From Gemmatimonadota bacterium (lineage in GTDB: Bacteria > GCA-2686955): 25,163 nucleotides of DNA. The position numbers and the translations under genes are program-made. The notes below the pieces were generated by a model. That model was not told the origin of the DNA. It worked only from the letters and a program-made list of their open reading frames with translations, and searched no databases. Location of the stretch: positions 1 to 25,163 of the forward strand of contig NYZA01000162.1 in NCBI GenBank assembly GCA_002686955.1, read 5' to 3'. This document shows, one piece after another, positions 1-8,446 of the stretch (its first letter is position 1; the number at the start of each line of letters is the position of its first letter).

Positions 1-150
1 AGCCATGGATGGCGGAGGTGATCGCCGCAGGCGCCCCGCAGGGCGGGGCGCCTGGATGGCGCCCCGTCAAACCGAAGCCATGGATGGCGTAGGTGATCGC
101 CGCAGGCGCCCCGCAGGGCGGGGCGCCTGGATGGCGCCCCGTCAACGCAG
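1..150. repeat. Two tandem copies of a 75-bp GC-rich repeat
   Basis: Positions 1-75 and 76-150 are direct repeats with period 75; they agree over the first 70 bp except for one change (position 15 G, position 90 T), then diverge in the last 5 bp. Each copy holds a perfect hairpin, with 10-bp stem GGCGCCCCGC and 3-nt loop (30-52 and 105-127). The right arm can instead pair with a downstream GGCGCCCC (45-65 and 120-140), so two hairpins are mutually exclusive. There are no spacers between units, so this is not a CRISPR. The array may continue beyond the window edge. Confidence 0.9.
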
Positions 151-209
151 AGATCGGAACGAAGGCGGATGCCGGGCGAAGCGAAGGCTATGTGCAACAG
201 GCTCCTAGG
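110..209 (+). repeat. Left copy of ~100-bp repeat present inverted at the right window end
   Basis: Bases 110-209 match the reverse complement of 25064-25163 with about three mismatches near the inner end. The copy includes the end of the second tandem unit plus about 60 bp unique to the longer repeat. Because both window ends stop inside it, a dispersed repeat that broke the assembly is the simplest reading; terminal inverted repeats of a real 25-kb element are less likely because the content between is mostly ordinary chromosomal genes. Confidence 0.85.
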
Positions 210-247
210 ACCGAAAACCCCTCGCGGCCTCTGGAAGTGGCACACCG

Positions 248-1693
248 ATGATCAGCCTTGCCCGCTCTCCGCGTGCCCTGGCGCCAGTAGCCGCGATGGC
301 GCTGCTGATGATCGGCTCATTGACGGGATCGGCCGTTGCAAACGCACCGCTCATGCCGCTCTTCGGAATTCCGATGGCGATCTCCGCGTTACTGATGCTT
401 CGGCGTCCCGCGCTGGCCGTCGTTCTCTTCTTTGTTCAGCTCCCCTTCACCAGCCCCATGCTAGATTCGTTCTTTCCCGCGAAGCTCCAGGGGGGACGCC
501 CCTTCTTCGTGCTTCTGGTCGTTTCAGTCGTCCACGCCTGGCTCTTCCGCAACACAATTCCCCGCAGGCTCAACTCCACCGACGGCCTGGTCTTCGTTCT
601 ACTGGGATTGTCGTTCGTCTCGCTCTTCCGCTCGGTGATCGGATTCGCCGAAGTGTTCGATCTGTACCTGGCGTCGACCCTGATTCCACTGGTGATCTAC
701 TTCGCGGTGAGACCTCTGAGCCTGACGCCCCTCGATCTCGATCGACTGCTCGACGCACTGGGCGTGGTTGCGGCACTGATCGCCGCACTGCTCTGCCTCG
801 AACGGATTGTGCAGCTCAATCCCTTCAATCCCAGCGATCATCTGATCGGCTGGAACATCTATGCCACCGAGGCAACATACAGAGTTTCCGGGCCATTCGT
901 GAACCCAAACAACGCCGGAGCGTTCTTGGTAATGGGTGCGGCGCTCCTTACCCGCCATCTGCGCGGAGACCGTCGCTTGCTCGCGAAGGCGGCGGTGGCA
1001 ACCATCGTTGTCGCCATCTTTTTCACGATCTCGAGGGCCGCCTACTTCGCTCTTGTTCTATTGGCGGCGATCTGGCAGCTACATCGAGGACGCCTGACCC
1101 GAATGGTCGGCATTTCGATTGCCACGGGCATCGTCGGCGCAATGTTCGTCCCCTTTCTCATCTCCAACGAAACCGTGAGCGAAGGGATTCTGAATCCATC
1201 ATCGTGGCTCTATCGTTTCACCCTACTCGAGACCGCATGGCGGATGATCTCATCGGGACCGGAGAAGATCTTGTTCGGTTTCGGCTACGAGAACTTCCGC
1301 TACCTCGCACACGATTTCGCGCCGGAGAGTTTCGCGCAGGTACCGAAGCTCCGGGGTGCCGGAATGCCGGTCCACAACGACTTCTTGGCGGTCATGGTTC
1401 ATTATGGGATTGTGGGCTTCGGCGTGTTCATGGCGCTGATCTGGAAGGTCGTCGTTCGCGGATTGGATCTTCGCCGTCAAGCCTTGGCGCGGGATAATCG
1501 CAAGGGAGCCGACCGCGTCGTCGCTGTGTTGACGATCGTCGTTGTGCAGCTGGTCATGGCTACGTCTCACGTGCCATTCGCGACCTACCAGCTCGTAACA
1601 CTTTTTTGGTTGGCCGCTGTCCTTCTCGAGCACCACGGACAAGCGCTGATATCGATCCCGCCCCGAGGGCGAAGAGTGGACCTCCGAACGTGA
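248..1693 (+). CDS. O-antigen ligase / Wzy-like polymerase family membrane protein
   Basis: A 481-residue polytopic membrane protein of the Wzy_C (O-antigen ligase/polymerase) family, expected in the inner membrane to join or polymerise undecaprenyl-linked glycans. Seen: about ten or more hydrophobic segments; a family-like RVSGPFVNPNNAGAF stretch near residues 210-225; an ISRA segment near 261; and a long periplasmic loop ending in the typical MPVHNDFL motif near residue 375, whose HN is a family hallmark. Length is usual for WaaL/Wzy proteins. It overlaps the flippase gene by 4 bp (GTGA), so the two are co-translated and probably serve one surface-polysaccharide pathway. Ligase and polymerase cannot be separated by sequence. 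No glycosyltransferases are in view, so the rest of the cluster would lie to the left or elsewhere. Confidence 0.85.
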   Translation: MISLARSPRALAPVAAMALLMIGSLTGSAVANAPLMPLFGIPMAISALLMLRRPALAVVLFFVQLPFTSPMLDSFFPAKLQGGRPFFVLLVVSVVHAWLFRNTIPRRLNSTDGLVFVLLGLSFVSLFRSVIGFAEVFDLYLASTLIPLVIYFAVRPLSLTPLDLDRLLDALGVVAALIAALLCLERIVQLNPFNPSDHLIGWNIYATEATYRVSGPFVNPNNAGAFLVMGAALLTRHLRGDRRLLAKAAVATIVVAIFFTISRAAYFALVLLAAIWQLHRGRLTRMVGISIATGIVGAMFVPFLISNETVSEGILNPSSWLYRFTLLETAWRMISSGPEKILFGFGYENFRYLAHDFAPESFAQVPKLRGAGMPVHNDFLAVMVHYGIVGFGVFMALIWKVVVRGLDLRRQALARDNRKGADRVVAVLTIVVVQLVMATSHVPFATYQLVTLFWLAAVLLEHHGQALISIPPRGRRVDLRT

Positions 1694-3021
1694 CGCATTC
1701 CCGCTCGGCCTTACGCAATTTGATCGTGCGCGTGCTGCAAGCCGGAATCGCGATGGTGACGAGCGTGGTCGTCACGAGAATGCTCGGCGCTGAGGGCAGA
1801 GGCGCCCTGGCCCTTCTTCTGGTCGCGCCTCTTCTGGGCGCGCGCATGCTGAGCTTCGGCGTGGAATCCGCGCTCGTTGTGTTTGCCGGCAAGACCGGCC
1901 GGCGTGAGCTGATCGGCCATGCGGGCGCAGTCGTGGCTCTGTCGGGTTCGGTGGGGATGGCGGCCATCTTGGGACTTCAAGCGCTGGGCGGATTGCCCGG
2001 CCGTGAGCTTGCAACCTTCGCTGTGAGAGCGTTGGCGACCCTTGCTCTGCCCCTCCACTTGATCGCTTTCGCGGCGAACGGTCTGCTTCGGGGCGCGGGG
2101 CGTTTCGAGGAGTACGATCGCGGGCTCTTGGTCGGACCGGCCGTGCAGCTACCACTGGCGCTCCTGCTTCTTCTGGGCCTCGGCCTCGGCGTCGCGGGGG
2201 GGCTGGGCGCCTCGGTGGGTGCGATCGGAGTGACGGCCGGATTCCTGCTCGTGCGCGTATGGCTGAAGATCCCCGATGCGCGTCCATCGCTGCCGAAGGT
2301 GAGCGCACCGATGCTGCGATTCGGCCTCAAGGAGCACGCCGGCAATCTGGCTCAATACCTGAACCTGCGCCTCGATCTTCTGCTCGTCGGGATTTTCCTC
2401 GGCCCGAAGGAGACCGGACTCTACGCCGTGGCGGTCAGCCTGGCCGAGGTCGTTTGGTTCATCCCGGATGCTCTCGGAACGGTTCTTCTGCCCCGCATCG
2501 CGCGGACCGGGGCTGATACAGCACGTGCCGCCGCGGCCGGTGCCTGTCGCATCGCACTCACGATCTCGTCGGCCGCCGCTCTGGCGATCGTCCTCTTCGG
2601 CGGGACGCTGCTCGTTGTTCTGTACGGCCATGAGTTCGCGGGCGCGTGGACCCCACTCGCCTGGCTGATGCCCGGTGTGGTGCTGCTCTCGGTCTCCAAG
2701 GTGCTCTCGAAACACCTCTCCGGCACGGGACATCCGGGCCTGAGTGCTCGCGCGTCGCTCATCTCGCTGATCGCGACTCTGATCCTCGATCTCGCACTGA
2801 TTCCCACATTCGGCCTCGCGGGAGCCGCACTTGCGACGACGATCGCCTACGGAGTGCACGCCGCTCTCTGCACCGCCGGCTTCCGATTCCTGACCGGGGC
2901 GCCACTGGCGGAGCTCGCGGTGCCCAGTGGCAAGGATATTCGTCGTGTCACGACGCTGATCCGCGACGTGTTCAACGACCTGCCCGGGGCAGCCCGCGGC
3001 AGCGAAACCGCGAAAGGATAG
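1690..3021 (+). CDS. Wzx-like polysaccharide flippase (MOP superfamily)
   Basis: A 443-residue polytopic membrane protein resembling Wzx/RfbX oligosaccharide flippases of the MOP superfamily, which move lipid-linked glycan repeat units across the inner membrane. The family-like N-terminus (LRNLIVRVLQ followed by VTSVVVTRMLGAEGRG) and about 12-14 hydrophobic helices are visible, with an amphipathic RFGLKEHAGNLAQYL segment near the middle typical of the second half. I place the start at GTG 1690 rather than at an upstream in-frame ATG (1606), because 1690 gives the usual short N-terminus and a GTGA overlap with the preceding ligase gene. Its C-terminal ~35 residues are hydrophilic. Partner of the upstream gene by operon structure. 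Confidence 0.85.
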   Translation: MTHSRSALRNLIVRVLQAGIAMVTSVVVTRMLGAEGRGALALLLVAPLLGARMLSFGVESALVVFAGKTGRRELIGHAGAVVALSGSVGMAAILGLQALGGLPGRELATFAVRALATLALPLHLIAFAANGLLRGAGRFEEYDRGLLVGPAVQLPLALLLLLGLGLGVAGGLGASVGAIGVTAGFLLVRVWLKIPDARPSLPKVSAPMLRFGLKEHAGNLAQYLNLRLDLLLVGIFLGPKETGLYAVAVSLAEVVWFIPDALGTVLLPRIARTGADTARAAAAGACRIALTISSAAALAIVLFGGTLLVVLYGHEFAGAWTPLAWLMPGVVLLSVSKVLSKHLSGTGHPGLSARASLISLIATLILDLALIPTFGLAGAALATTIAYGVHAALCTAGFRFLTGAPLAELAVPSGKDIRRVTTLIRDVFNDLPGAARGSETAKG

Positions 3022-3105
3022 AGACTGCTCTCTGCCCCCATTGGGCCGCGTATTGCTAGTCTCTCTCACCGCCGCACGTCGACAGTCAACCGATTCCGTC
3101 CTTGA

Positions 3106-3471
3106 ATGGCTTCCACCATGTCCCGACCGACCCGAAACCACGAGTATCACTACGATGCAAGCGACCTCGACCGCTTCGCGGAGATCGGCGAAGCCGCGCC
3201 TGATCTGGCGCGAAAGTTCTTCGACTACTACGGAGCGGTTTTCGCCGAAGGAGCGTTATCGGAGCGTGAGAAAGCGCTGATTGGTCTTGCGGTGGCCCAT
3301 TCGATTCAATGCCCGTACTGTATCGACGTGTACTCCACCAAATGCCTCGAAAAAGGCTCGAATGTCGAGCAGATGACCGAAGCCGTGCACGTCGCCACGG
3401 CGATTCGCGGCGGCGCTTCTCTCGTGCATGGCGTGCAGATGCGAGGCCATGTCGACCGTCTTTCGATGTGA
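3106..3471 (+). CDS. Arsenosugar biosynthesis-associated peroxidase-like (CMD/AhpD-type) protein
   Basis: A 121-residue protein with the carboxymuconolactone decarboxylase/AhpD-type fold. The segment around residues 53-72 (EREKAL, then CPYC at 69-72) carries a redox CxxC; a third cysteine is at 80. The region QMTEAVHVATAIRGGASLVHG is highly typical of the small peroxidase-like proteins encoded beside arsS. Classical AhpD has a His four residues after the CxxC; here that position is Tyr (CIDVY), as I remember for this subfamily. It ends 10 bp before the likely ArsS start, so the two are in operon. Biochemical role is not established as far as I know; thiol-redox support of ArsS or arsenic chemistry is inference. 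No clear Shine-Dalgarno; Met5 (3118) is an alternative start. Confidence 0.85.
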   Translation: MASTMSRPTRNHEYHYDASDLDRFAEIGEAAPDLARKFFDYYGAVFAEGALSEREKALIGLAVAHSIQCPYCIDVYSTKCLEKGSNVEQMTEAVHVATAIRGGASLVHGVQMRGHVDRLSM

Positions 3472-3481
3472 GGCTCGCGGA

Positions 3482-4519
3482 ATGACTTTGGCCACCCAAC
3501 ATTCCCACCCGGCCGAACCGGTTCAACAGATGAAGCGACTAGAATCGCTCGATCTGTCGACATCTTTCGAGGCGGCGATTGCGACGACGCCTCTGGGTGA
3601 GCTCCGTTCAACGGAAGTACAGACACTTCAGATCAACGTGGGCAAGCGCTGCAATCAAGAATGTCGGCATTGCCACGTGGGCGCCGGCCCGGACCGACGC
3701 GAAGTGATGCCCGACGAAGTCGTCGATGCCTGCTTATCGGTGCTGTGTGAACGCGAGATCCCCAATCTCGACATCACCGGCGGAGCTCCGGAGCTGCACC
3801 CCCGTTTCGAAGAGATCATCACAACCGCCGCTCGCGCGGGCCGCCACGTGATGGATCGCTGTAACCTGACGATCCTCACGGTTCCGGCCTACCGGCATCT
3901 TCCCCGTTTTCTGGGGGACAACCGCGTCGAAGTAGTGTGCTCATTGCCCTACTACAACGCGCGAGAGACCGATGCCCAACGGGGTGACGGAGTGTTTCAG
4001 AGGAGCATCGAGGCGCTACGAATGCTCAACGAAGTCGGTTACGGCCGCAAAGACGGCAAATCGATTCTGACTCTCGTCGCGAACCCGGTCGGAGCGTTTC
4101 TACCCGCGCCCCAATCCTGTCTCGAAGACGATTTTCGCGAGGAGCTGCGCAAGCGCCACGGCGTCGAGTTCTCGCGTCTAATCACCATTGCCAATATGCC
4201 GATTGCGCGCTATCTCGATTGGTTGGATCGATCCGGGAACACCGATCGCTATATGGCCAAGCTGGTCTCTTCATTCAACGGCGCGGCCGCGCTCAGTGTG
4301 ATGTGCCGCAACACCATCTCCGTCCGCTGGGACGGTGCTCTCTACGATTGCGACTTCAATCAGATGCTCGACATGAAGATGTTGAACGGCTATCCCGGCG
4401 ACATCTTCGCCTTCGATGGGGCGCTTCTTCACGGCCGCCGAATCGCGGTCGGGCCACACTGCTTCGGCTGCACGGCCGGCCAAGGTAGCTCGTGTGGGGG
4501 AGCGACAGCAAATCAGTAG
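3482..4519 (+). CDS. arsS: Arsenosugar biosynthesis radical SAM protein ArsS
   Basis: A 345-residue radical SAM enzyme. The cluster-binding CxxxCxxC motif is C57-C61-C64 in KRCNQECRHCHVGAGP, and the cysteine-rich tail CFGCTAGQGSSCGG (C327, C330, C338) is the hallmark of the ArsS ('radical SAM/Cys-rich') family. LDITGGAPELHPRF is the usual GGE-like region. Characterised ArsS transfers a 5'-deoxyadenosyl group from SAM to dimethylarsenite en route to arsenosugars. The open frame extends back to 3428, but ATG 3482 is chosen because a TGAGG ribosome-binding match lies 8-9 nt upstream at the end of the preceding gene. The methyltransferase ArsM that usually supplies substrate is not in the window. 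The last 7 bp overlap the end of the convergent lipoprotein gene. Confidence 0.9.
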   Translation: MTLATQHSHPAEPVQQMKRLESLDLSTSFEAAIATTPLGELRSTEVQTLQINVGKRCNQECRHCHVGAGPDRREVMPDEVVDACLSVLCEREIPNLDITGGAPELHPRFEEIITTAARAGRHVMDRCNLTILTVPAYRHLPRFLGDNRVEVVCSLPYYNARETDAQRGDGVFQRSIEALRMLNEVGYGRKDGKSILTLVANPVGAFLPAPQSCLEDDFREELRKRHGVEFSRLITIANMPIARYLDWLDRSGNTDRYMAKLVSSFNGAAALSVMCRNTISVRWDGALYDCDFNQMLDMKMLNGYPGDIFAFDGALLHGRRIAVGPHCFGCTAGQGSSCGGATANQ

Positions 4520-5457
4520 AAGAGGTAGCTCAAGGGAAAGAACACGTCCGACTCCGCGACGAGGTAGATCTGCATGTCGGTGATCTCGATATCGGTGGAT
4601 GAGTAGATCGCGGAGTCGTTGAAGAAGGCCATGTGGAGCGTGGCATCTCCCCCTTCCGGCACGGCTTCAAACGCGGCGTCGACGATCGATACCACTGTAT
4701 CTCCTCGAAACACGATCTCTCTCTCTTCACCCGCCGGAACATCGATTCCGAGCCCGTATGCGTGCCAGAACTCATCCAGTGCCCCTTTTGGGTCGGAGTC
4801 GTCGTAGAAGGTACGGACTCCGCTCTCGCCGGCCGGAGTGAAAGCGAAGCGCAGCTCCAGAGAAATGTCTCGCGTGTCATGGTTGACGGCATGCAACGAG
4901 AGATTCGAGCGCGTGATCGCGTCCAGGATATCCCCCGCCTCCGCATCGAGCTCGGCACTGACGATGAACTCCTCGAGCTCCAACCCTTGGTTGATCAGAG
5001 CGGAGCCGAACGACTCGCTTGTCAATAGGGTCTCGAACGCGTGAGAGGGAAGGGCACATTCGTAGAGCTCGGTCAACTGTTCATCGCTCAGTCCGATGTC
5101 GATCGCGGCCAAACTCGTGCGCGTGAAATAGCAGATCCCCGCTTCTCTCTTGGCCGATTTGGTCGCGGCATCATCGGCGGGCCCAATCAAGTCACAGGGC
5201 ACTCCGGCGCCGGTGAGTATCGAAAGGCACTCTTCCGCTCCAACGCCCTGCCCAAAGCAAAGAGCCCCGAGTTGAGCGTTGATGAAAGTGAGGTCTACCT
5301 CTTCGAGGTAGGAATCACAATCGGTCTCCTCCGGAAAGACGATATGTATAGTCTCCTCCCCCAGCAGATCCGGAGTCAGAAGCGTGGTCTCGAAGCACCC
5401 TACCGACGCCACCGACGCGGAGGCGGCGATTGCGGATGTGAGCCATCTCATCATCAA
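4513..5457 (-). CDS. Predicted lipoprotein of unknown function
   Basis: A 314-residue predicted lipoprotein: N-terminal MMMRW basic start, hydrophobic Ala/Ser-rich segment, and a lipobox-like SVGC with Cys21. The mature part is acidic with several cysteines in its first third (CDSYLEE, LCFGQG, ECLSIL, PCDLI, ICYF), suggesting disulfides in the periplasm or on the outer membrane, followed by a beta-rich C-terminal half ending in PLSYLFY. I do not recognise a family. It starts 5 bp after the stop of the upstream barrel gene, with TAGGAGA as ribosome-binding site overlapping that stop, so the two are co-translated and may act together at the outer membrane. Convergent with ArsS with a 7-bp overlap of 3' ends, leaving no room for an intergenic terminator. 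Confidence 0.8.
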   Translation of the reverse strand: MMMRWLTSAIAASASVASVGCFETTLLTPDLLGEETIHIVFPEETDCDSYLEEVDLTFINAQLGALCFGQGVGAEECLSILTGAGVPCDLIGPADDAATKSAKREAGICYFTRTSLAAIDIGLSDEQLTELYECALPSHAFETLLTSESFGSALINQGLELEEFIVSAELDAEAGDILDAITRSNLSLHAVNHDTRDISLELRFAFTPAGESGVRTFYDDSDPKGALDEFWHAYGLGIDVPAGEEREIVFRGDTVVSIVDAAFEAVPEGGDATLHMAFFNDSAIYSSTDIEITDMQIYLVAESDVFFPLSYLFY

Positions 5458-5462
5458 GTCTC

Positions 5463-6266
5463 CTAGAATCTGAAGTACAGAGTCATGTGGGGAATGAAGG
5501 GAATGCTCGGTAGCTCCAGGTCCTCATCGTCGAGCACCAACAGATCTTCTTCGCCGAGATCGATGCCGGGCCAGGTGGCTCCAAGTCCGAATCGGAAAGG
5601 CCCAATGCCCGTCTCAAGACCGAGGCCGCCCCTGGCTCTGCCGTTGGTGAGATCCCGGGCGGCCTCGGCGACGAAGATCAACGCCCCCGAGAGGCGAAGA
5701 TCGACGCCCGCCGCCAGGGTGGTGTTGTCAGCGAGAAATGTCGTCGTCAGCTCGCCGTCCGCGAAATCCTCGGAGTCCGGTCCTCCGACAATCCGGGTCT
5801 CGAAGCGCCCCCGCAGCATCTGAAACCCTCCATGCACGCGCAGGCGCGGATCGAGCTCCTTGCTGGCGACGAAGAAGAGCTTGTAGATCGTCGCGTCCGC
5901 ATCGACCGTCGAATCGTCCAGGTTTTTCTCGAGCTCTTCGGTGAAGACATCGCTGTTGAAATGGTGCATCCATCCGGCGCCAACGGCCGCGCTGACCGGG
6001 TAGCCGTCCGACTCCCGCAGAACGGCGACTTTCGCATCGAAGTTGAGCGCCATGAGCAAGTCGAGGGGCAGGTTCGTCGTGATCTGGACCCGATCCGCGA
6101 TGCCCCCGACTCCGGTCTGCCCCAGCAGAGCGATCTGCACAAAGTCATCGGTGTAGGCGGTCTCGGTTCTGAGAAGGCGCGTCGTGGTGTGGGCGAGAGA
6201 TGCTGCGGGACATAGTCCTGCCAGCAAAGAGGCCAGAAGCGTTGCTCGAAAGGGAAGGGTCGGCAT
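5463..6266 (-). CDS. Predicted outer-membrane beta-barrel-like protein
   Basis: A 267-residue exported protein of unknown family. Start ATG 6266 is chosen over a longer frame (to 6413) because it has AGGAGAG upstream and begins a clear signal peptide (MPTLPFRATLLASLLAGL, cleavage near ASLAHT). The rest alternates hydrophobic and polar residues in short strands (RVQITTNLPLDLLMAL, VSAAVGAGWMHHF, RLRVHGGFQML, GLGLETGIGPFRFGLG) and ends in MTLYFRF, a C-terminal aromatic signature usual for BAM-assembled barrels. The family was not identified; a small porin or transport-type barrel is inference. First gene of a two-gene operon with the lipoprotein. Only 52 bp separate it from the divergent PEP-utilizing gene, so the promoters must share this short region. 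Confidence 0.75.
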   Translation of the reverse strand: MPTLPFRATLLASLLAGLCPAASLAHTTTRLLRTETAYTDDFVQIALLGQTGVGGIADRVQITTNLPLDLLMALNFDAKVAVLRESDGYPVSAAVGAGWMHHFNSDVFTEELEKNLDDSTVDADATIYKLFFVASKELDPRLRVHGGFQMLRGRFETRIVGGPDSEDFADGELTTTFLADNTTLAAGVDLRLSGALIFVAEAARDLTNGRARGGLGLETGIGPFRFGLGATWPGIDLGEEDLLVLDDEDLELPSIPFIPHMTLYFRF

Positions 6267-6318
6267 GGCTGTTCTCTCCTGGGAGCGGAGAATAGCGGAG
6301 ACTGCTATCCTTGGAGCA

Positions 6319-8433
6319 ATGTACTGGATCGAGGCGAACCAGATCGCCGCTGCTCGACTCGGAGAGGTTGGCGGCAAGGCGCTGCTGCTGGCCCGGCATC
6401 TCGGCCGCGGCATGTCGGTCCCAGACCTGGTCCTGATCCCCCCGAACGCCCACGTCGATTCGGTGGACAGCCTGGTCGAGCGGATGGGGCCCGGGCCATG
6501 GATGGTCCGCTCGTCCGCCCCCGATGAAGATCGCCCGGATGGCTCGGCCGCGGGGCGCTACCGATCCGAGCCGGTCGGGAGGGGCGATCGGCCGGGTCTA
6601 CTGGCGGCGATCGAACGGGTGCGGCGTTCCGGCGGACCGGATCGTGTGCTGCCGGTCTTGGTGCAACATCTTGTCGTTGGGCGCTTTGCGGGCGTGCTCT
6701 TCACTCGGCACCCCTTGCGCCCCGCGGAAGCCGTGCTCGAGGCGGCCCGCTCACGCGGCGACTCGATCACCGCTGGCGGCGCCGTCGACGAGCGATGGTC
6801 TTGGGACCGCCGGCGAGGGGGCTGGCGCGGTCGCGCCCGCCGCATCAGTCGGGGACGACCCCTTTTCGCGAGCCCAGGCGATGCCGCCCAAATCCTGGCG
6901 CTCGGGATCGAGATCGAGGCTCTCGAGGGGGGCGCGAGAGATATCGAGTGGGCCTGGGGCGATCGGGGACCGATCCTGCTGCAAGACCGGCCGGTCGAGA
7001 GCGGTCCGACGCTGAGCTCCTACTTTCTGCCCGAGCGCTTTCCGATCGGTGTCTCCTGCCTCGGTTGGTCCCTCCTGGGTCCCGCCATTCGTCGCCGTGC
7101 GATCGAGGATCCCTTGCGTTTCGTGGGCAGGCGGCTGCGTGGTCCGGCGATCGTGCCGCGGCGAGGGGTGCCGCATCTGACTCTCGAGGCGGAAACGGAG
7201 CTGTTCCGCTACTTTCCAGCGACAATTTTGCCGGACGAAGTACTGCGCGGAAATGCGGTCTTGCGGCGGCCGTGGTGGCGAAGAGTTGCCTCTGCATTTC
7301 CCGATATCGGTGCCCTTTGCCGTACCCTTCTGAATGAACCGGACTGGTATCCACCCGCGCATAGACGTCGCTGGTCCGAGTTCGTCACCGAATTGCACCA
7401 CGCACTCGAGGCGCCTCCGCTCGATCTCGAATGGATATCCGACGCAACCGCGGAGCAGACTCTGAGCGCGCTCGACGCGACCATCGCATGGACCGATCGA
7501 CTCCTGACGCTACATCGCTGGAGCTTGGTCCACGCCGAGCTCATCTGGCGATTGACCGGGAAGCGCCCACTGGAAGCACCGCGCCACGCAACGGCCCGAG
7601 TGCGCGACGATTTGGAAGAGCTGAGGATGAATAAGGATCGGGGAGGAATGAAACCCGATTTGGCCGATTTCCTGTTGCGACACGGCCACCGGGCCGCGTC
7701 GATCGATCCGGCCCAGCCGACATGGTCCGAAAGACCAGAGATAGTCGAGGAGCTGCTCGCTCTGAGACGGGCGGCGGCGTCACCGAACGGTGTTTCGCTT
7801 GCGCCGATGGCCAAGTGCCGGCGATCGATCCCAGCTCTCGGCCCGGTTGCGAGGTGGAGACGATTCGCGCTAGAGCTGCGGGAGGACCAGAGAAACGAAT
7901 GGCATCGCATTTTGGAACGGATGCGGGCGGCCGCGCTGCGTGCCGGCGGGCTCTTGATCGAAGCCGAGCACTTGGAATCGATCGAAGATGTGTTCCGAAT
8001 GCGGATGAGCGATCTGCGCGACCATCTCGAGGGCAGGGGCGAAACCGTGGAGCTCGCTCCTATCCGGACGCATTCGATCGATTCGAGCGCGGGCGGAAGC
8101 AGCGCGTCCACGCTCTTGCGCGGCCTCGGTGTTTCGATCGGGCGCGCGCGAGGAACCGTCCACAGGGTCGACCGGATGGAGGATCTGGCCGCGGTCCCAC
8201 CGGGGTGTATTCTCGTCACCCGTGCCGTCGATCCCGCATGGACCCCCGCCTTCGAGGCCGCGGGCGCTCTGGTGCAGGAGCTTGGCGGGCTGCTCTCGCA
8301 CGCGGCGATTCTGGCGCGTGAGAGCGGGCTTCCCGCGGTGATGAGCGTCGAACACGCCACGACGTCGCTTCGCGAGGGCGAGTTCGTCGAAGTAGATGGC
8401 GGAGCCGGAACTGTTGCGCGACTGAGATCGTGA
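6319..8433 (+). CDS. Compact PEP-utilizing phosphotransferase (PEP synthase / rifampicin phosphotransferase-like)
   Basis: A 704-residue protein with pyruvate-phosphate-dikinase-type layout. N-terminal ATP-grasp part (~1-226): GGK with K20, MVRSSAPDED with R64, GVLFTRHP with R130, DIEWAWGD with E210, and LLQDRPV with Q222 and R224. A helical linker of ~400 residues follows. The C-terminal swivelling domain carries catalytic-type His661 in GGLLSHAAILARESGLPAV. This is the order in rifampicin phosphotransferases and PEP-synthase-like proteins, but the N-domain is ~80 residues shorter: the stretch between the GGK lysine and the RSS motif is nearly absent. The substrate is unknown. A TATCCT -10-like box lies 7 bp before the ATG and there is no properly spaced Shine-Dalgarno, so a leaderless message is possible. 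Followed 13 bp later by a kinase-like gene. Confidence 0.85.
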   Translation: MYWIEANQIAAARLGEVGGKALLLARHLGRGMSVPDLVLIPPNAHVDSVDSLVERMGPGPWMVRSSAPDEDRPDGSAAGRYRSEPVGRGDRPGLLAAIERVRRSGGPDRVLPVLVQHLVVGRFAGVLFTRHPLRPAEAVLEAARSRGDSITAGGAVDERWSWDRRRGGWRGRARRISRGRPLFASPGDAAQILALGIEIEALEGGARDIEWAWGDRGPILLQDRPVESGPTLSSYFLPERFPIGVSCLGWSLLGPAIRRRAIEDPLRFVGRRLRGPAIVPRRGVPHLTLEAETELFRYFPATILPDEVLRGNAVLRRPWWRRVASAFPDIGALCRTLLNEPDWYPPAHRRRWSEFVTELHHALEAPPLDLEWISDATAEQTLSALDATIAWTDRLLTLHRWSLVHAELIWRLTGKRPLEAPRHATARVRDDLEELRMNKDRGGMKPDLADFLLRHGHRAASIDPAQPTWSERPEIVEELLALRRAAASPNGVSLAPMAKCRRSIPALGPVARWRRFALELREDQRNEWHRILERMRAAALRAGGLLIEAEHLESIEDVFRMRMSDLRDHLEGRGETVELAPIRTHSIDSSAGGSSASTLLRGLGVSIGRARGTVHRVDRMEDLAAVPPGCILVTRAVDPAWTPAFEAAGALVQELGGLLSHAAILARESGLPAVMSVEHATTSLREGEFVEVDGGAGTVARLRS

Positions 8434-8446
8434 CCGGAGGAGACGG

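Noticed and set aside
1-150. CRISPR array
   Set aside because: Units are directly adjacent with no spacers and contain GC hairpins far longer than CRISPR repeats.
169-1497. A long plus-strand frame overlapping the O-antigen ligase gene
   Set aside because: Arg/Ser-rich composition, no domains, fully shadowed by the membrane protein in another frame.
2149-3150. A 333-residue minus-strand frame opposite the flippase gene
   Set aside because: Composition is typical of an antisense shadow in GC-rich DNA; the plus-strand protein is clearly Wzx-like.
3041-3280. A small frame between the flippase and the peroxidase-like gene
   Set aside because: Overlaps the well-supported peroxidase-like gene in another frame.
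7209-8360. A 383-residue minus-strand frame opposite the PEP-utilizing gene
   Set aside because: Ser/Arg-rich shadow with no recognisable motif.
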